Shown here: in pieces, positions 29,671 to 39,444 of the stretch
How the letters are laid out: each line of letters begins with the position of its first letter
Numbering within the stretch: the first letter of the stretch is position 1
Assembly: GCA_902571375.1 (NCBI GenBank)
Contig: CACGBP010000003.1
Coordinates: 1 to 64,000 of the forward strand
Length of the DNA stretch: 64,000 nt
Source: an uncultured Pelagibacteraceae bacterium
GTDB lineage: Bacteria > Pseudomonadota > Alphaproteobacteria > Pelagibacterales > Pelagibacteraceae
Direction of reading: 5' to 3'
Notes under the pieces: generated by a model
The model's database searches: none
Told to the model about the DNA's origin: nothing
Seen by the model: the letters and a program-made list of their open reading frames with translations, nothing else
Position numbers and translations under genes: made by a program

Positions 29671-32381
29671 GCAAATCACAAATAAATTTACCAAAAACTG
29701 CTTTTTCAATGAAAGCAAATTTACCGACTCGTGAACCAGAGATTTTAAAATTCTGGGAAAAAATTAATCTTTATCAAGAGTTAAGAAACTCAAGAAAAGG
29801 TGAAGAAAAATTTGTTCTTCATGATGGACCTCCATATGCGAATGGAAACATTCATATGGGGACAGCCTTAAATAAAATTTTAAAAGACATAATTGTAAAA
29901 TTTCATCAAATGGCTGGAAAGGACTCAGTGTATGTTCCTGGTTGGGATTGTCATGGTTTACCTATCGAGTGGAAAATTGAAGAACAATATAAAAAAAATA
30001 AAAAGAATAAAAATGAAGTGCCTATTGTTGAATTTAGAGAAGAATGCAGAGCTTTTGCTGAGAAATGGATTGAAATTCATAAAGATCAATTCAAAAGATT
30101 AGGAGTTGTTGGAGATTGGGAAAATTACTACTCGACTATGAGCTATGATGCTGAAGCACAAATAGTAAGAGAACTAGGAAAATTTCTAAAAGAAGGAAGT
30201 TTGTACAGAGGATTTAAACCTGTCTTATGGTCAACAGTTGAAAAAACAGCATTGGCGGATGCTGAGGTAGAGTATCAAGATCATAAATCAGATACAATTT
30301 ATGTATCCTTTCCGGTGAAATCATCGAAAATAAATGAAATTAGTAATAGTGATATTGTTATTTGGACCACTACTCCTTGGACAATACCGGCAAATAAAGC
30401 CTTAGCATACAATGAAAGTTTAGATTATTTGGTAATTAAAATTCTAGATAAAGGTGAATATAATAATAGAAGAATTGTTGTTGCGGAGGCTTTGTTAGAG
30501 TCAGTAATTAAAGATTGTAAAATTCAAAATTTTGAAAATCTTAAAAAATTTAAAGGAAAAGATTTAAAAGGAACTATTTGTAAACATCCTTTTTTAAATC
30601 TTGGATATGACCTAGAAATCCCAATGTTAGAAGCACGTTTTGTTACAACTGAACAAGGGACAGGAATTGTTCATTGTGCACCAAGTCATGGTCCTGATGA
30701 TTTTAATCTTTGTTTAAATAATGGAATTAAAGCTATTGAAACTGTAGATGGAGATGGCAAGTATACTGAGAATGTAGCTTTGTTTGAAGGAATTCATATT
30801 TTTAAAGCCAATCCAGTTGTAATTGAAAAGCTCAAACAACAAAAAAATTTATTATCTAATGGTGAATTGATACATTCATATCCTCACTCATGGAGATCTA
30901 AAGCACCATTAGTTCATAGAGCAACACCTCAGTGGTTTATTTCAATGGAAAGCCATAAATTAAGAGAGAAAGCTCTTAAGGCAATTGATGAAACAACATT
31001 TTATCCTAATAAAGGAAAAGAGAGATTAAAATCAATGATTGAAACAAGACCCGATTGGTGTGTTTCAAGACAGAGAGTTTGGGGAGTTCCTTTGCCAATT
31101 TTTATTAACAAAAAAACTAATGAAATATTAGTTGATGATGCCGTATTTGAAAATATTGCGCGAATTTATGAAAAAGAGGGATCAGATTGCTGGTTTTCTG
31201 ATGATACTCAGAAATTCCTTGGGAAAAAATATAAAGCAGAAGATTATGAAAAATTAAGTGATATTGTTGAGGTATGGTTTGATAGTGGTTCAACTCATTC
31301 CTTTGTGTTAGAAAAAAGAAAAGATCTAAAATGGCCTGCGTCTATGTATTTAGAAGGGTCTGACCAGCATAGAGGATGGTTTCACTCATCGTTGTTAGAG
31401 TCTTGCGGGACAAGAGGCAAAGCTCCATTTGAGTCTATTCTTTCTCATGGATTTGTTGTGGATGGCAAAGGGCTTAAAATGTCAAAATCTTTAGGAAATG
31501 TAATTGCTCCTGAAGATATACTTAAAAAGTATGGTGCTGATATATTGAGAATTTGGGTTGCGTCATCAAATTATGCGGAGGATTTAAGAATAGATTACTC
31601 TATATTAGATCAACATTCTGAGTCATATAGAAAAATTAGGAATACTTTTAGATATTTACTTGGAAATCTTAATGACTCATATAATGATTTTAATTTAGAA
31701 GAAATAAATCTTAGTGAATTACCTGAGCTAGAACAATTGATGCTTCATAAAATTTATTGCCTTAATTCTAGTTTCAAACGCTATTTTGGGAATTATGATT
31801 TTCATAATCTTTACAAAGAGTTATTAAATTTTTGTACAGTAGATCTATCGGCATTTTATTTTGATATTCGAAAAGACACTCTATATTGTGATCCTTTAAG
31901 TTCACAGAAAAGAAAATCAACTTTGTTAGTTCTAAATATAATTTTACAATGTTTGTTGAAATGGTTTGCACCTATTTTATCATTTACAACAGAGGAAATT
32001 TATCAACTTATATCCAAAAAAAAGAATAGCATTCACTTAGAAAATTTTTTAGAAGTTCCTAAAAAATTTGAAAATCTTGAGTTAAATGAAAAATGGTTAA
32101 AGTTAATAAAAATTAGGGACGTTTGTAATTTAAGTATTGAGGAAAAAAGAGCCTCAAAAGAAATTGGATCTAGTCTTGAGGCAGCAATAACCATAAAAAT
32201 AAATAAGCAAAAAATTAAAATTTTAGAGGGTATTGATCTTGCAGAACTTTGCATAACTTCTTTAGCAGAAATCAAATTTCATGATATTGAAGAAATTGAA
32301 GTTCAAACAATTAAAGCTCAAGGAAATAAGTGCCCAGTATGTTGGAAAATTAGTGAAGAACCTTGTCAAAGACATGGATAG
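29667..32381 (+). CDS. ileS: isoleucyl-tRNA synthetase
   Basis: DGPPYANGNIHMGTALNKILKD, WDCHGLPIEW, KMSKSLGN; C-terminal CPVCW Zn site. Confidence 0.98.
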   Translation: MSKSQINLPKTAFSMKANLPTREPEILKFWEKINLYQELRNSRKGEEKFVLHDGPPYANGNIHMGTALNKILKDIIVKFHQMAGKDSVYVPGWDCHGLPIEWKIEEQYKKNKKNKNEVPIVEFREECRAFAEKWIEIHKDQFKRLGVVGDWENYYSTMSYDAEAQIVRELGKFLKEGSLYRGFKPVLWSTVEKTALADAEVEYQDHKSDTIYVSFPVKSSKINEISNSDIVIWTTTPWTIPANKALAYNESLDYLVIKILDKGEYNNRRIVVAEALLESVIKDCKIQNFENLKKFKGKDLKGTICKHPFLNLGYDLEIPMLEARFVTTEQGTGIVHCAPSHGPDDFNLCLNNGIKAIETVDGDGKYTENVALFEGIHIFKANPVVIEKLKQQKNLLSNGELIHSYPHSWRSKAPLVHRATPQWFISMESHKLREKALKAIDETTFYPNKGKERLKSMIETRPDWCVSRQRVWGVPLPIFINKKTNEILVDDAVFENIARIYEKEGSDCWFSDDTQKFLGKKYKAEDYEKLSDIVEVWFDSGSTHSFVLEKRKDLKWPASMYLEGSDQHRGWFHSSLLESCGTRGKAPFESILSHGFVVDGKGLKMSKSLGNVIAPEDILKKYGADILRIWVASSNYAEDLRIDYSILDQHSESYRKIRNTFRYLLGNLNDSYNDFNLEEINLSELPELEQLMLHKIYCLNSSFKRYFGNYDFHNLYKELLNFCTVDLSAFYFDIRKDTLYCDPLSSQKRKSTLLVLNIILQCLLKWFAPILSFTTEEIYQLISKKKNSIHLENFLEVPKKFENLELNEKWLKLIKIRDVCNLSIEEKRASKEIGSSLEAAITIKINKQKIKILEGIDLAELCITSLAEIKFHDIEEIEVQTIKAQGNKCPVCWKISEEPCQRHG

Positions 32382-32384
32382 TAG

Positions 32385-32876
32385 ATGATAAAAAGAAAAA
32401 TTTTTTGGAATTTTTTTTTCATATTAGGTATTTTCTTAATTGATAGAGTTAGTAAGTTAGCAATGATTCAAACAGCCCAGGAATCAGGAGATACGAGTAT
32501 TTCACTAACTTCATTTCTTAATTTGAATTTAATTTGGAATGACGGGATAGCATTTGGTTTGTTATCATTTGGTAAGTCATTTGGATACCACTTGATTACA
32601 ATAATTATTTGTTTAGTAATTTTATTTTTAGCAATAATGCTTATAAACGCTGATAAAGTTTCTAGAATATCCTTAATATTAATTTTAGGTGGAGCTTTTG
32701 GAAATCTTTTTGATCGTTTATATTACTCTGCAGTTCCTGACTTTATAGATTTTTACTTTAAAGGTTTTCATTGGTTTATTTTCAATGTTGCTGATATATT
32801 TATAACATTAGGAGTATTTTGCCTTATTTATGTTGAAATAATTAATAAGAATAAAATCAATGATGAAAAAATATAA
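32385..32876 (+). CDS. lspA: lipoprotein signal peptidase
   Basis: LNLIWNDGIAFGLL, GGAFGNLFDRLYYSAVPDFIDF, FNVADIFI. Confidence 0.95.
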   Translation: MIKRKIFWNFFFILGIFLIDRVSKLAMIQTAQESGDTSISLTSFLNLNLIWNDGIAFGLLSFGKSFGYHLITIIICLVILFLAIMLINADKVSRISLILILGGAFGNLFDRLYYSAVPDFIDFYFKGFHWFIFNVADIFITLGVFCLIYVEIINKNKINDEKI

Positions 32877-33198
32877 AAGTTTATTTTTTGTTACTTTAGT
32901 TAGTTTATTTTTATTAAGTTGTCAAAGTGTGCAAGATGGACTGACTTTAAAGAAAAAGGAAAACACAGAACAATTTTTGATAGAAAAAAAGAAACCTTTA
33001 ATTATGCCTCCCGATTTTGATGACTTACCACAACCAAGTAATTTAGATGCAGAGAATGAAAAAGTTGAAAATGAAAATGATGAGCTAAATTTAGACACTT
33101 TGATTCAAAGTTCCAACAAATCAAATGGAAAAAGTATAAATGATGAAATTTCATCTGAGATCCAAAAAAAAATTGATAAAAAATTGCAAAAACAATAA
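32860..33198 (+). CDS. DUF3035-type lipoprotein (BamF-like)
   Basis: Lipobox LLSC; FLIEKKKPLIMPPDFDDLPQPS signature; directly after lspA. Confidence 0.65.
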   Translation: MMKKYKSLFFVTLVSLFLLSCQSVQDGLTLKKKENTEQFLIEKKKPLIMPPDFDDLPQPSNLDAENEKVENENDELNLDTLIQSSNKSNGKSINDEISSEIQKKIDKKLQKQ

Positions 33199-34355
33199 TG
33201 CTAACAAATAGTATAAAATTTGAAAATTTTTTTCAAAAAAAAAAAATAATCAAATTAGATAAAGAATTAAAAAAAATACTTGATGGAAATAGTGAAATAT
33301 TAAATTCTTTAAAATTTACATATAAAAATTCATACTCAAAAAAAATTTTATCAAAAGCAAAAAAATTTAAACAAATAAGTATAGTAGGCATGGGTGGTTC
33401 AATATTAGGCACTGAAGCAATACATAGTTTTTTAAAACATAAGATTAAAAAAAAAATCACATTTTATGATAACCTCAAAAAAGATTTTGTTCTCTCGAAG
33501 TCAAATAAAAAAAAACTAAATTTAGTTATTTCAAAGTCTGGAAATACACTTGAAACCATATCAAATGCTAACATTTTAATAAAAAAAGATGATGAAAATA
33601 TTTTTATTACTGAAAATAGGAATAGCTATTTGATGAAACTTGCAAAAAAATTAAAAGCTGAGGTTGTTTATCATAACGATTATATTGGTGGAAGATACTC
33701 AGTACTTTCAGAAGTTGGAATGTTACCAGCGGAATTGATGGGTCTTAAACAAAATAAATTTAAAAGGTTAAATGATTTGATTAAAAATAAAAGATTTATT
33801 AATTCTTTAATATTAAATGTTTCAAATACAATTAATCTAATTAAACAAAAAAAATTTAATTCAATAATTTTAAATTATGATGAAAGTTCGACAAATTTAT
33901 TTAATTGGTATCAACAATTAATCGCAGAAAGTTTAGGAAAAAATAATAAAGGAATTTTGCCCATCATTTCTTTATTACCAAAAGATAATCACAGTTTAAT
34001 GCAATTATATTTAGATGGTTTTAAAAATAATTTTTTTACCTTCTTTTTTGTACGAGATAATATAAAAAAAAATATAATTAATTCTAATATAATTGATACT
34101 CATTCATATCTTAGAGGAAAAAGTTTAAATGATATTTTAGAAGCACAATTCAACGCCACTAAAAAAGTTTTTATAAAAAAAAAAATCCCATTTAGGAGTT
34201 TTTATTTAAGAAAAAAAAATGAGGAAACACTTGGTGAGTTATTCACTTTTTTTATACTAGAGACTATTTTACTTGGTAAAGCTATGAAAATTAATCCATA
34301 CAATCAACCTGCTGTAGAACTAATTAAAAAAGAGACCAAAAAAAATTTAATTTAA
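33198..34355 (+). CDS. pgi: glucose-6-phosphate isomerase (short form)
   Basis: VISKSGNTLET, GGRYSVLSEVGMLPAELMG, NPYNQPAVELIK. Confidence 0.85.
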   Translation: MLTNSIKFENFFQKKKIIKLDKELKKILDGNSEILNSLKFTYKNSYSKKILSKAKKFKQISIVGMGGSILGTEAIHSFLKHKIKKKITFYDNLKKDFVLSKSNKKKLNLVISKSGNTLETISNANILIKKDDENIFITENRNSYLMKLAKKLKAEVVYHNDYIGGRYSVLSEVGMLPAELMGLKQNKFKRLNDLIKNKRFINSLILNVSNTINLIKQKKFNSIILNYDESSTNLFNWYQQLIAESLGKNNKGILPIISLLPKDNHSLMQLYLDGFKNNFFTFFFVRDNIKKNIINSNIIDTHSYLRGKSLNDILEAQFNATKKVFIKKKIPFRSFYLRKKNEETLGELFTFFILETILLGKAMKINPYNQPAVELIKKETKKNLI

Positions 34356-34918
34356 GAATATTTTCCAAAAATAATTTTAGAAATACCATAATTTCGATCA
34401 TCCAATATTTTTAAGGTTTCATTAATTTTAATATCATCTTTTTTGTGTCTATGAATGATTAATAATCCATCTTGTTGCAAAATTTTTTTCTTATTAATGA
34501 TATCAATCAAAAAATTTATTTTTCTTTCTCTGTATGGTGGATCCAAAAAAATTAAGTTATATCTACAGTCAGATTTTGTTAGAGACTCAAAATAATCAAA
34601 ACAATTTTTTTCAATAATTTTTGTATTATTAGTTGCATTTAAACTATTTATATTCGTTCGAAGCACTTTTATTGCTTTATTGTAATTTTCAAAAAATGTG
34701 ACTCTATTGGCTCCTCTAGAAACACACTCTAATCCAAATGAACCTGATCCAGAAAATAGGTCAAGAACTTGTGAATTTTGTATCTCAAATTTAATTTTTT
34801 TTGAATGAACTAAAAGATTAAATATGGATTCTTTAACTAAATCTCTTAATGGGCGTGTATTTTTATCGACAGGCATCAAAATTTTTTTTCCTCTTAGATT
34901 GCCTCCAATTATTCTCAT
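34352..34918 (-). CDS. rsmD: 16S rRNA (guanine966-N2)-methyltransferase RsmD
   Basis: MRIIGGNLRGKKI, VLDLFSGSGSFGLECVSRGA, LIFLDPPY. Confidence 0.93.
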   Translation of the reverse strand: MRIIGGNLRGKKILMPVDKNTRPLRDLVKESIFNLLVHSKKIKFEIQNSQVLDLFSGSGSFGLECVSRGANRVTFFENYNKAIKVLRTNINSLNATNNTKIIEKNCFDYFESLTKSDCRYNLIFLDPPYRERKINFLIDIINKKKILQQDGLLIIHRHKKDDIKINETLKILDDRNYGISKIIFGKYS

Positions 34919-36180
34919 TAGTCTATAACTTTAAATCCAATATCTTTTCTAAAAAAACCATAGTTCCAACTCAGTTTATTTATTAATTCAATAGCTCTTA
35001 CTCTGTTTTTTTTAAAAGACTCTGACTTAACAACAAAGTTTAAAACTCTCCCACCATTTGAATATATTTTTTTATCTATATTTTTTGTTCCTGCGTGAAA
35101 AATAAATTCATTTTTATCTAAATTCATTTCATCAAGATTTTTAATCTCTATATTATTTTCATATTTTTCAGGATAGCCTTTTGAGCATAAAACTATGCAC
35201 AAGCTTTTTTGATCAAACCATTCAATATTAATTGTTTCTAATTTTTTGTTTATACATGCTAGGATAATTTTTCCAAAATCTGTTTTCAATCTTGGTAAAA
35301 TGGTTTGACATTCTGGATCACCCATTCTTACATTATATTCAATTAAATATGGCTCATTATTAATTACCATTAATCCAGCATACAAAAATCCTTTGAATTC
35401 CGTTTTTAATTCTTTGAGGCCCTTTAATGTTGGATTGATTATTTTTTCTAAAATTTTTTTATCTAATTCTTTATTTTCCATTCTTGATGGAGAATAAGCT
35501 CCCATACCTCCAGTATTTTTACCTTTATCTCCCTCAAAGACCCTTTTATGATCTTGAGCTGTTCCAAAGCTTTTGTAATTTTTTCCATCTGAAATTACAA
35601 AAAAACTCATTTCCTCTCCTTTAAGAAATTCTTCAATTAAAATTTTTTTTGCCTCACCAAATTTGCCACCAAATATTTCATTTATCGCTTGAATAGATTG
35701 ATCTTCATTCTCACAAATATAAACTCCTTTTCCAGCCGCTAAGCCATCTGCTTTAATTACTATTGGAAATTTACTTTTTTTAATAAAGTCTATTCCGTTA
35801 CTAGGATTATGAAATATACCAAATTTTGCAGTTGGAATATTGTACTTTTCACATAATTTTTTTGTAAAGGTTTTTGAACCTTCAAGTTGTGAAGCAATTT
35901 TATTAGGACCAAAAACATTGATATTTTCATTTTCAAGGTAATCTGCTAATCCTTCAACAAGAGGTTTTTCAGGCCCAATTATTACTAATTCAATATTATT
36001 TTTAACTATAAAATTTTTGATTATTTCAAAATCATTTAAGTTTAAATCAATATTTTCTGCTATTAAATTAGTTCCTGCATTGCCTGGTATGCAGTAAATT
36101 TTGCTTATTTTTTCGGATTTTTTAAGCGATACACACAAAGCATGTTCTCTTCCACCACTTCCTATTATTCCAACTTTCAT
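34918..36180 (-). CDS. purD: phosphoribosylamine-glycine ligase
   Basis: GSGGREHALC, IKADGLAAGKGVYIC, GGMGAYSPSR, EYNVRMGDPECQ. Confidence 0.97.
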   Translation of the reverse strand: MKVGIIGSGGREHALCVSLKKSEKISKIYCIPGNAGTNLIAENIDLNLNDFEIIKNFIVKNNIELVIIGPEKPLVEGLADYLENENINVFGPNKIASQLEGSKTFTKKLCEKYNIPTAKFGIFHNPSNGIDFIKKSKFPIVIKADGLAAGKGVYICENEDQSIQAINEIFGGKFGEAKKILIEEFLKGEEMSFFVISDGKNYKSFGTAQDHKRVFEGDKGKNTGGMGAYSPSRMENKELDKKILEKIINPTLKGLKELKTEFKGFLYAGLMVINNEPYLIEYNVRMGDPECQTILPRLKTDFGKIILACINKKLETINIEWFDQKSLCIVLCSKGYPEKYENNIEIKNLDEMNLDKNEFIFHAGTKNIDKKIYSNGGRVLNFVVKSESFKKNRVRAIELINKLSWNYGFFRKDIGFKVID

Positions 36181-36203
36181 GTAACAATATATATAGACTA
36201 AAA

Positions 36204-36395
36204 ATGTTTAAAAAATTAGCAAAAATAAAATATTTACCAAATAATTTTCAAGTTATTCAAGATGGAGATCATGTGGTATGTGCAATTTCTGGTAAAAAAA
36301 TTCCTTTAAAAGATCTAACTTATTGGAATGTAGATTTACAAGAGCCTTACTTTTCATATGTTGAAGCATCAATTAAAAGAGAAAAAAATAAATAA
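36204..36395 (+). CDS. DUF2093 family protein
   Basis: FQVIQDGDHVVCAISGKKIPLKDLTYWNVDLQEPY. Confidence 0.8.
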   Translation: MFKKLAKIKYLPNNFQVIQDGDHVVCAISGKKIPLKDLTYWNVDLQEPYFSYVEASIKREKNK

Positions 36396-36396
36396 A

Positions 36397-37260
36397 TTAT
36401 TTCCACCTGTTATGTGTCCAAATCCATTGATCTGGATTATTTAAAATCATTTCCTCTAATATTTTGTTTAATTTTAAAGTAATAACATCTAAGCTTTCAT
36501 CATTTTTAAACTCAATAATATTACCAAACTCAAGCTTAAATTTATTGTCATCAAATCTATGAATATAAACAGGTACGATTTTAGCATTAAATTTTTTTAC
36601 AAATTGTGCTGGAATGGTTGTGGTTCGTGCTTTATGTCCAAAAAAATCACACATTACCCCTTCCGTAACTCTTTGATCTATCATTAAAGCAATGGAGGAA
36701 CCGTTTTTAAAATTTTGTAATAATTCTTTTGTACCTGCGATTCCTTTTTTTATTTGTTTTTTACATATATATTTTTTTCTTATTCTTTCCATTATAGGGT
36801 TAAGAAAAATATTGTTCAAAGGTCTATAAATAGTAGTCAAATCAATCCCAGCCTTATCTATCTGCATAGCCATTAACTCGAAATTATTAAAATGTCCTGA
36901 AATAAAAATAACAGGTTTTGATTCTTTTTTAATTTTTTCAAGTATGTTTTGATTTTCAATAGTTATAAGATTTGAGAATTTCTCTTTATCTCTGAAATAT
37001 TTTATATACATATATTCAGCTAAAATTCTTCCATAGTTAAACCACATTTTTTTTGAAAGTATTTTTTTTTCTAACATACTTAATTTAGGAAAAGCTTTTG
37101 ATAAATTTGAAATGATTATTTTGTTAGATCTAAACATAGGACCCAAAATAGTCATCAAATTTCCTGAAAATTTGGTTGAGTATTTTAAGCCTAATATCTT
37201 AAAGATAAAAAATAAAATTAAAATAATTATAAATTGTAAAAAATATTTAACGTTATCCAT
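36397..37260 (-). CDS. lysophospholipid/lipid A acyltransferase, LpxL/HtrB family
   Basis: ISGHFNNFELMAMQI, RPLNNIFLNPIMERIR, IDQRVTEGVMCDFFGHKA, WIWTHNRWK. Confidence 0.88.
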   Translation of the reverse strand: MDNVKYFLQFIIILILFFIFKILGLKYSTKFSGNLMTILGPMFRSNKIIISNLSKAFPKLSMLEKKILSKKMWFNYGRILAEYMYIKYFRDKEKFSNLITIENQNILEKIKKESKPVIFISGHFNNFELMAMQIDKAGIDLTTIYRPLNNIFLNPIMERIRKKYICKKQIKKGIAGTKELLQNFKNGSSIALMIDQRVTEGVMCDFFGHKARTTTIPAQFVKKFNAKIVPVYIHRFDDNKFKLEFGNIIEFKNDESLDVITLKLNKILEEMILNNPDQWIWTHNRWK

Positions 37261-38203
37261 TTATTTTTTCTTTTAAAAAATTAGTCACAGCTTCACTATC
37301 TTTAATTTTCATTTCGATTTTTAAGAAATTTATCTTACCATGATTTAAGTTAGCAATTTTTATAAAATCTTTTTCTGTTGTTACAATTTCTGCATCAATA
37401 TTTTTTGCTCTCTCCAAAATATCATCTATATCTTTTTGACCATAATTAAAGTGATCTGGATATATTTTTTCTTCAACGATATTGAAATTATTTTTTTTTA
37501 ACAATTCTTTGAAATTTAAAGGATTTCCTATTCCAGAGAAAACAATATACCTCTTAGATAGATCAAACTTATCTAAATTTAAAGGAGTGTAATAAGTATA
37601 AAATATTTTTATAGAAGGATTAATTTTATTTATTTCATGTATTATTTCCCTATTCTCCTCATCATCTTTACTTTGTTTAAGAACAACAGCATCATATTTT
37701 TTAAGGCTTTCAATGCTTTCTCTTAAAGGACCCGAGGGTATCAAGTTGCCATTACCAATCCAATTTTGGTTATCAAAACAAACAAACTTTAAATCATATT
37801 CTATTTTTCTTTCTTGAAGCCCATCATCAAAAATTAATATTTCTTTTTTATTCATAACAGCTTTTTCTATTATTGTTTTACGATTCTTTTCTGTAATTAG
37901 TGTAGTTTCATGGTTTAAAATTTTTTGTTCATCATGCTGATTTTTATAATATTTTTTACCCACAGCTACATCGTAACCAAGTTTCTCTAAAATTTTATAT
38001 AGTTTAATTGTAAAAGGAGTTTTACCTGTTCCACCTAAATAAATGTTTCCAATACAAATTGTTTTAATTTTTTCATTTTTTTTTTTAGATAAAAAATTGA
38101 TTAAAATATTGTTTATAATTAATGGAATAGTTAAAGGTATTAAAATGATTGAAAATAAGTTTGGCCTTTTTTTATCCCAAAATTTTGGTTTTTTAAAAAT
38201 CAT
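37253..38203 (-). CDS. lpxK: tetraacyldisaccharide 4'-kinase
   Basis: ICIGNIYLGGTGKTPF, LIFDDGLQ. Confidence 0.93.
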   Translation of the reverse strand: MIFKKPKFWDKKRPNLFSIILIPLTIPLIINNILINFLSKKKNEKIKTICIGNIYLGGTGKTPFTIKLYKILEKLGYDVAVGKKYYKNQHDEQKILNHETTLITEKNRKTIIEKAVMNKKEILIFDDGLQERKIEYDLKFVCFDNQNWIGNGNLIPSGPLRESIESLKKYDAVVLKQSKDDEENREIIHEINKINPSIKIFYTYYTPLNLDKFDLSKRYIVFSGIGNPLNFKELLKKNNFNIVEEKIYPDHFNYGQKDIDDILERAKNIDAEIVTTEKDFIKIANLNHGKINFLKIEMKIKDSEAVTNFLKEKING

Positions 38204-39444
38204 TTTATAAAACTATTTATTTCCCTATAAGTTAATTCTAATATTTTTTTACCTATAAAATTCAATTTCTTTTGAATTAATTTAGATTTTGATTTTTTTT
38301 TAAAAAACTTATCCATCATTGTTACGAACTGTTGTTGATTAGTTATTTTTGTGGATATACTTTTTAATTTTAAAAATTGGTATATTTCAGTAAAATTTGA
38401 AACGTGTGGACCGTGAAGAATATTGCAACCAAACCGAGCAGCTTCCAAAGGATTTTGTCCACCGTGATCTACTAAAGAACCTCCAAGAAATATATTTTTA
38501 CAGATATTATAGAATGATTTAGTCTCTCCATAGGAATTCACTAAATAAATGTCAGTTCCCTTATTAATTTTTTTTTTAGAGTCATGATAATGAACTTTTA
38601 AATTAAGTTTATTTAGATCTTCTTCAATAGATTTAGCTCTTTCCACATGTCTGGGAATTATTATCGTTAATAAATTTTTATATTTTTTCTTTAATTCGAG
38701 GTGAACTTTAGCGCAAAAAATTTCTTCTGGTCCGTGAGTACTTGAGGCGCACCAAGATTTTTTTAATTGAATAAATTTTTTTATATTTATATTCATAGTA
38801 TTTTTTTCATTTTCTAACTGAGAAAATTTAATATTACCTAGTAATTTTACGTTAGTAGCACCAAGACTTTTTAGAAACTTTTTTGACTCTTTACTTGATG
38901 ACAAACATAAATTAAATTTATTAAAAATTTTTTTTGAAAAAGAAGGTATCATTTTCCAGCGGCTAAAAGTTTTTTTTGTGATCCTGCCATTTAAAAGAGT
39001 CACAGGAATATTTTTCTTATTTAAATTATTGATCATATTTGGCCAAATTTCAGAGTCTATAAAATGTGCAGACGAAGGTTTCCAATAATCTAAGAATTTT
39101 TGAGAATGAAAATTTGTATCAATAGGAAAAAATTGATGAATTAATTTTGTGAACCTATAGTTTTGAATAACTTTTGATGAGCTTAAAGTATTTGAAGTGA
39201 CTAAAATTTGGTTAACTTTTTTATTTTTTTCTAATTTTTCTAAAAGTGGCATAATACTATAGAGCTCGCCAACACTTGCACCATGAAACCAAATTAAATT
39301 TTCCCCACTTTTTTTTTTAGAAAAAAAGCAAAATTTTTCTTTAAATCTTTTTAAATCTTCTTTACCTATTAAAAGTCTATAAATTAATATGATCGGAGAA
39401 AGAATTAGTATTAGATTTATTAAAATTCTATATATGATTAACAT
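38200..39444 (-). CDS. kdtA: 3-deoxy-D-manno-octulosonic acid transferase
   Basis: IWFHGASVGELYSIMPL, ASSTHGPEE, FLGGSLVDHGGQNPLEAARFG. Confidence 0.93.
   Translation of the reverse strand: MLIIYRILINLILILSPIILIYRLLIGKEDLKRFKEKFCFFSKKKSGENLIWFHGASVGELYSIMPLLEKLEKNKKVNQILVTSNTLSSSKVIQNYRFTKLIHQFFPIDTNFHSQKFLDYWKPSSAHFIDSEIWPNMINNLNKKNIPVTLLNGRITKKTFSRWKMIPSFSKKIFNKFNLCLSSSKESKKFLKSLGATNVKLLGNIKFSQLENEKNTMNINIKKFIQLKKSWCASSTHGPEEIFCAKVHLELKKKYKNLLTIIIPRHVERAKSIEEDLNKLNLKVHYHDSKKKINKGTDIYLVNSYGETKSFYNICKNIFLGGSLVDHGGQNPLEAARFGCNILHGPHVSNFTEIYQFLKLKSISTKITNQQQFVTMMDKFFKKKSKSKLIQKKLNFIGKKILELTYREINSFIK

Noticed and set aside
33198-34355. Short (385 aa) Pgi considered as a truncated gene
   Set aside because: Contains the SKSGNT, GGRYSVLSEVG and NQPAVE motifs in one intact frame, so it reads as a compact functional form.
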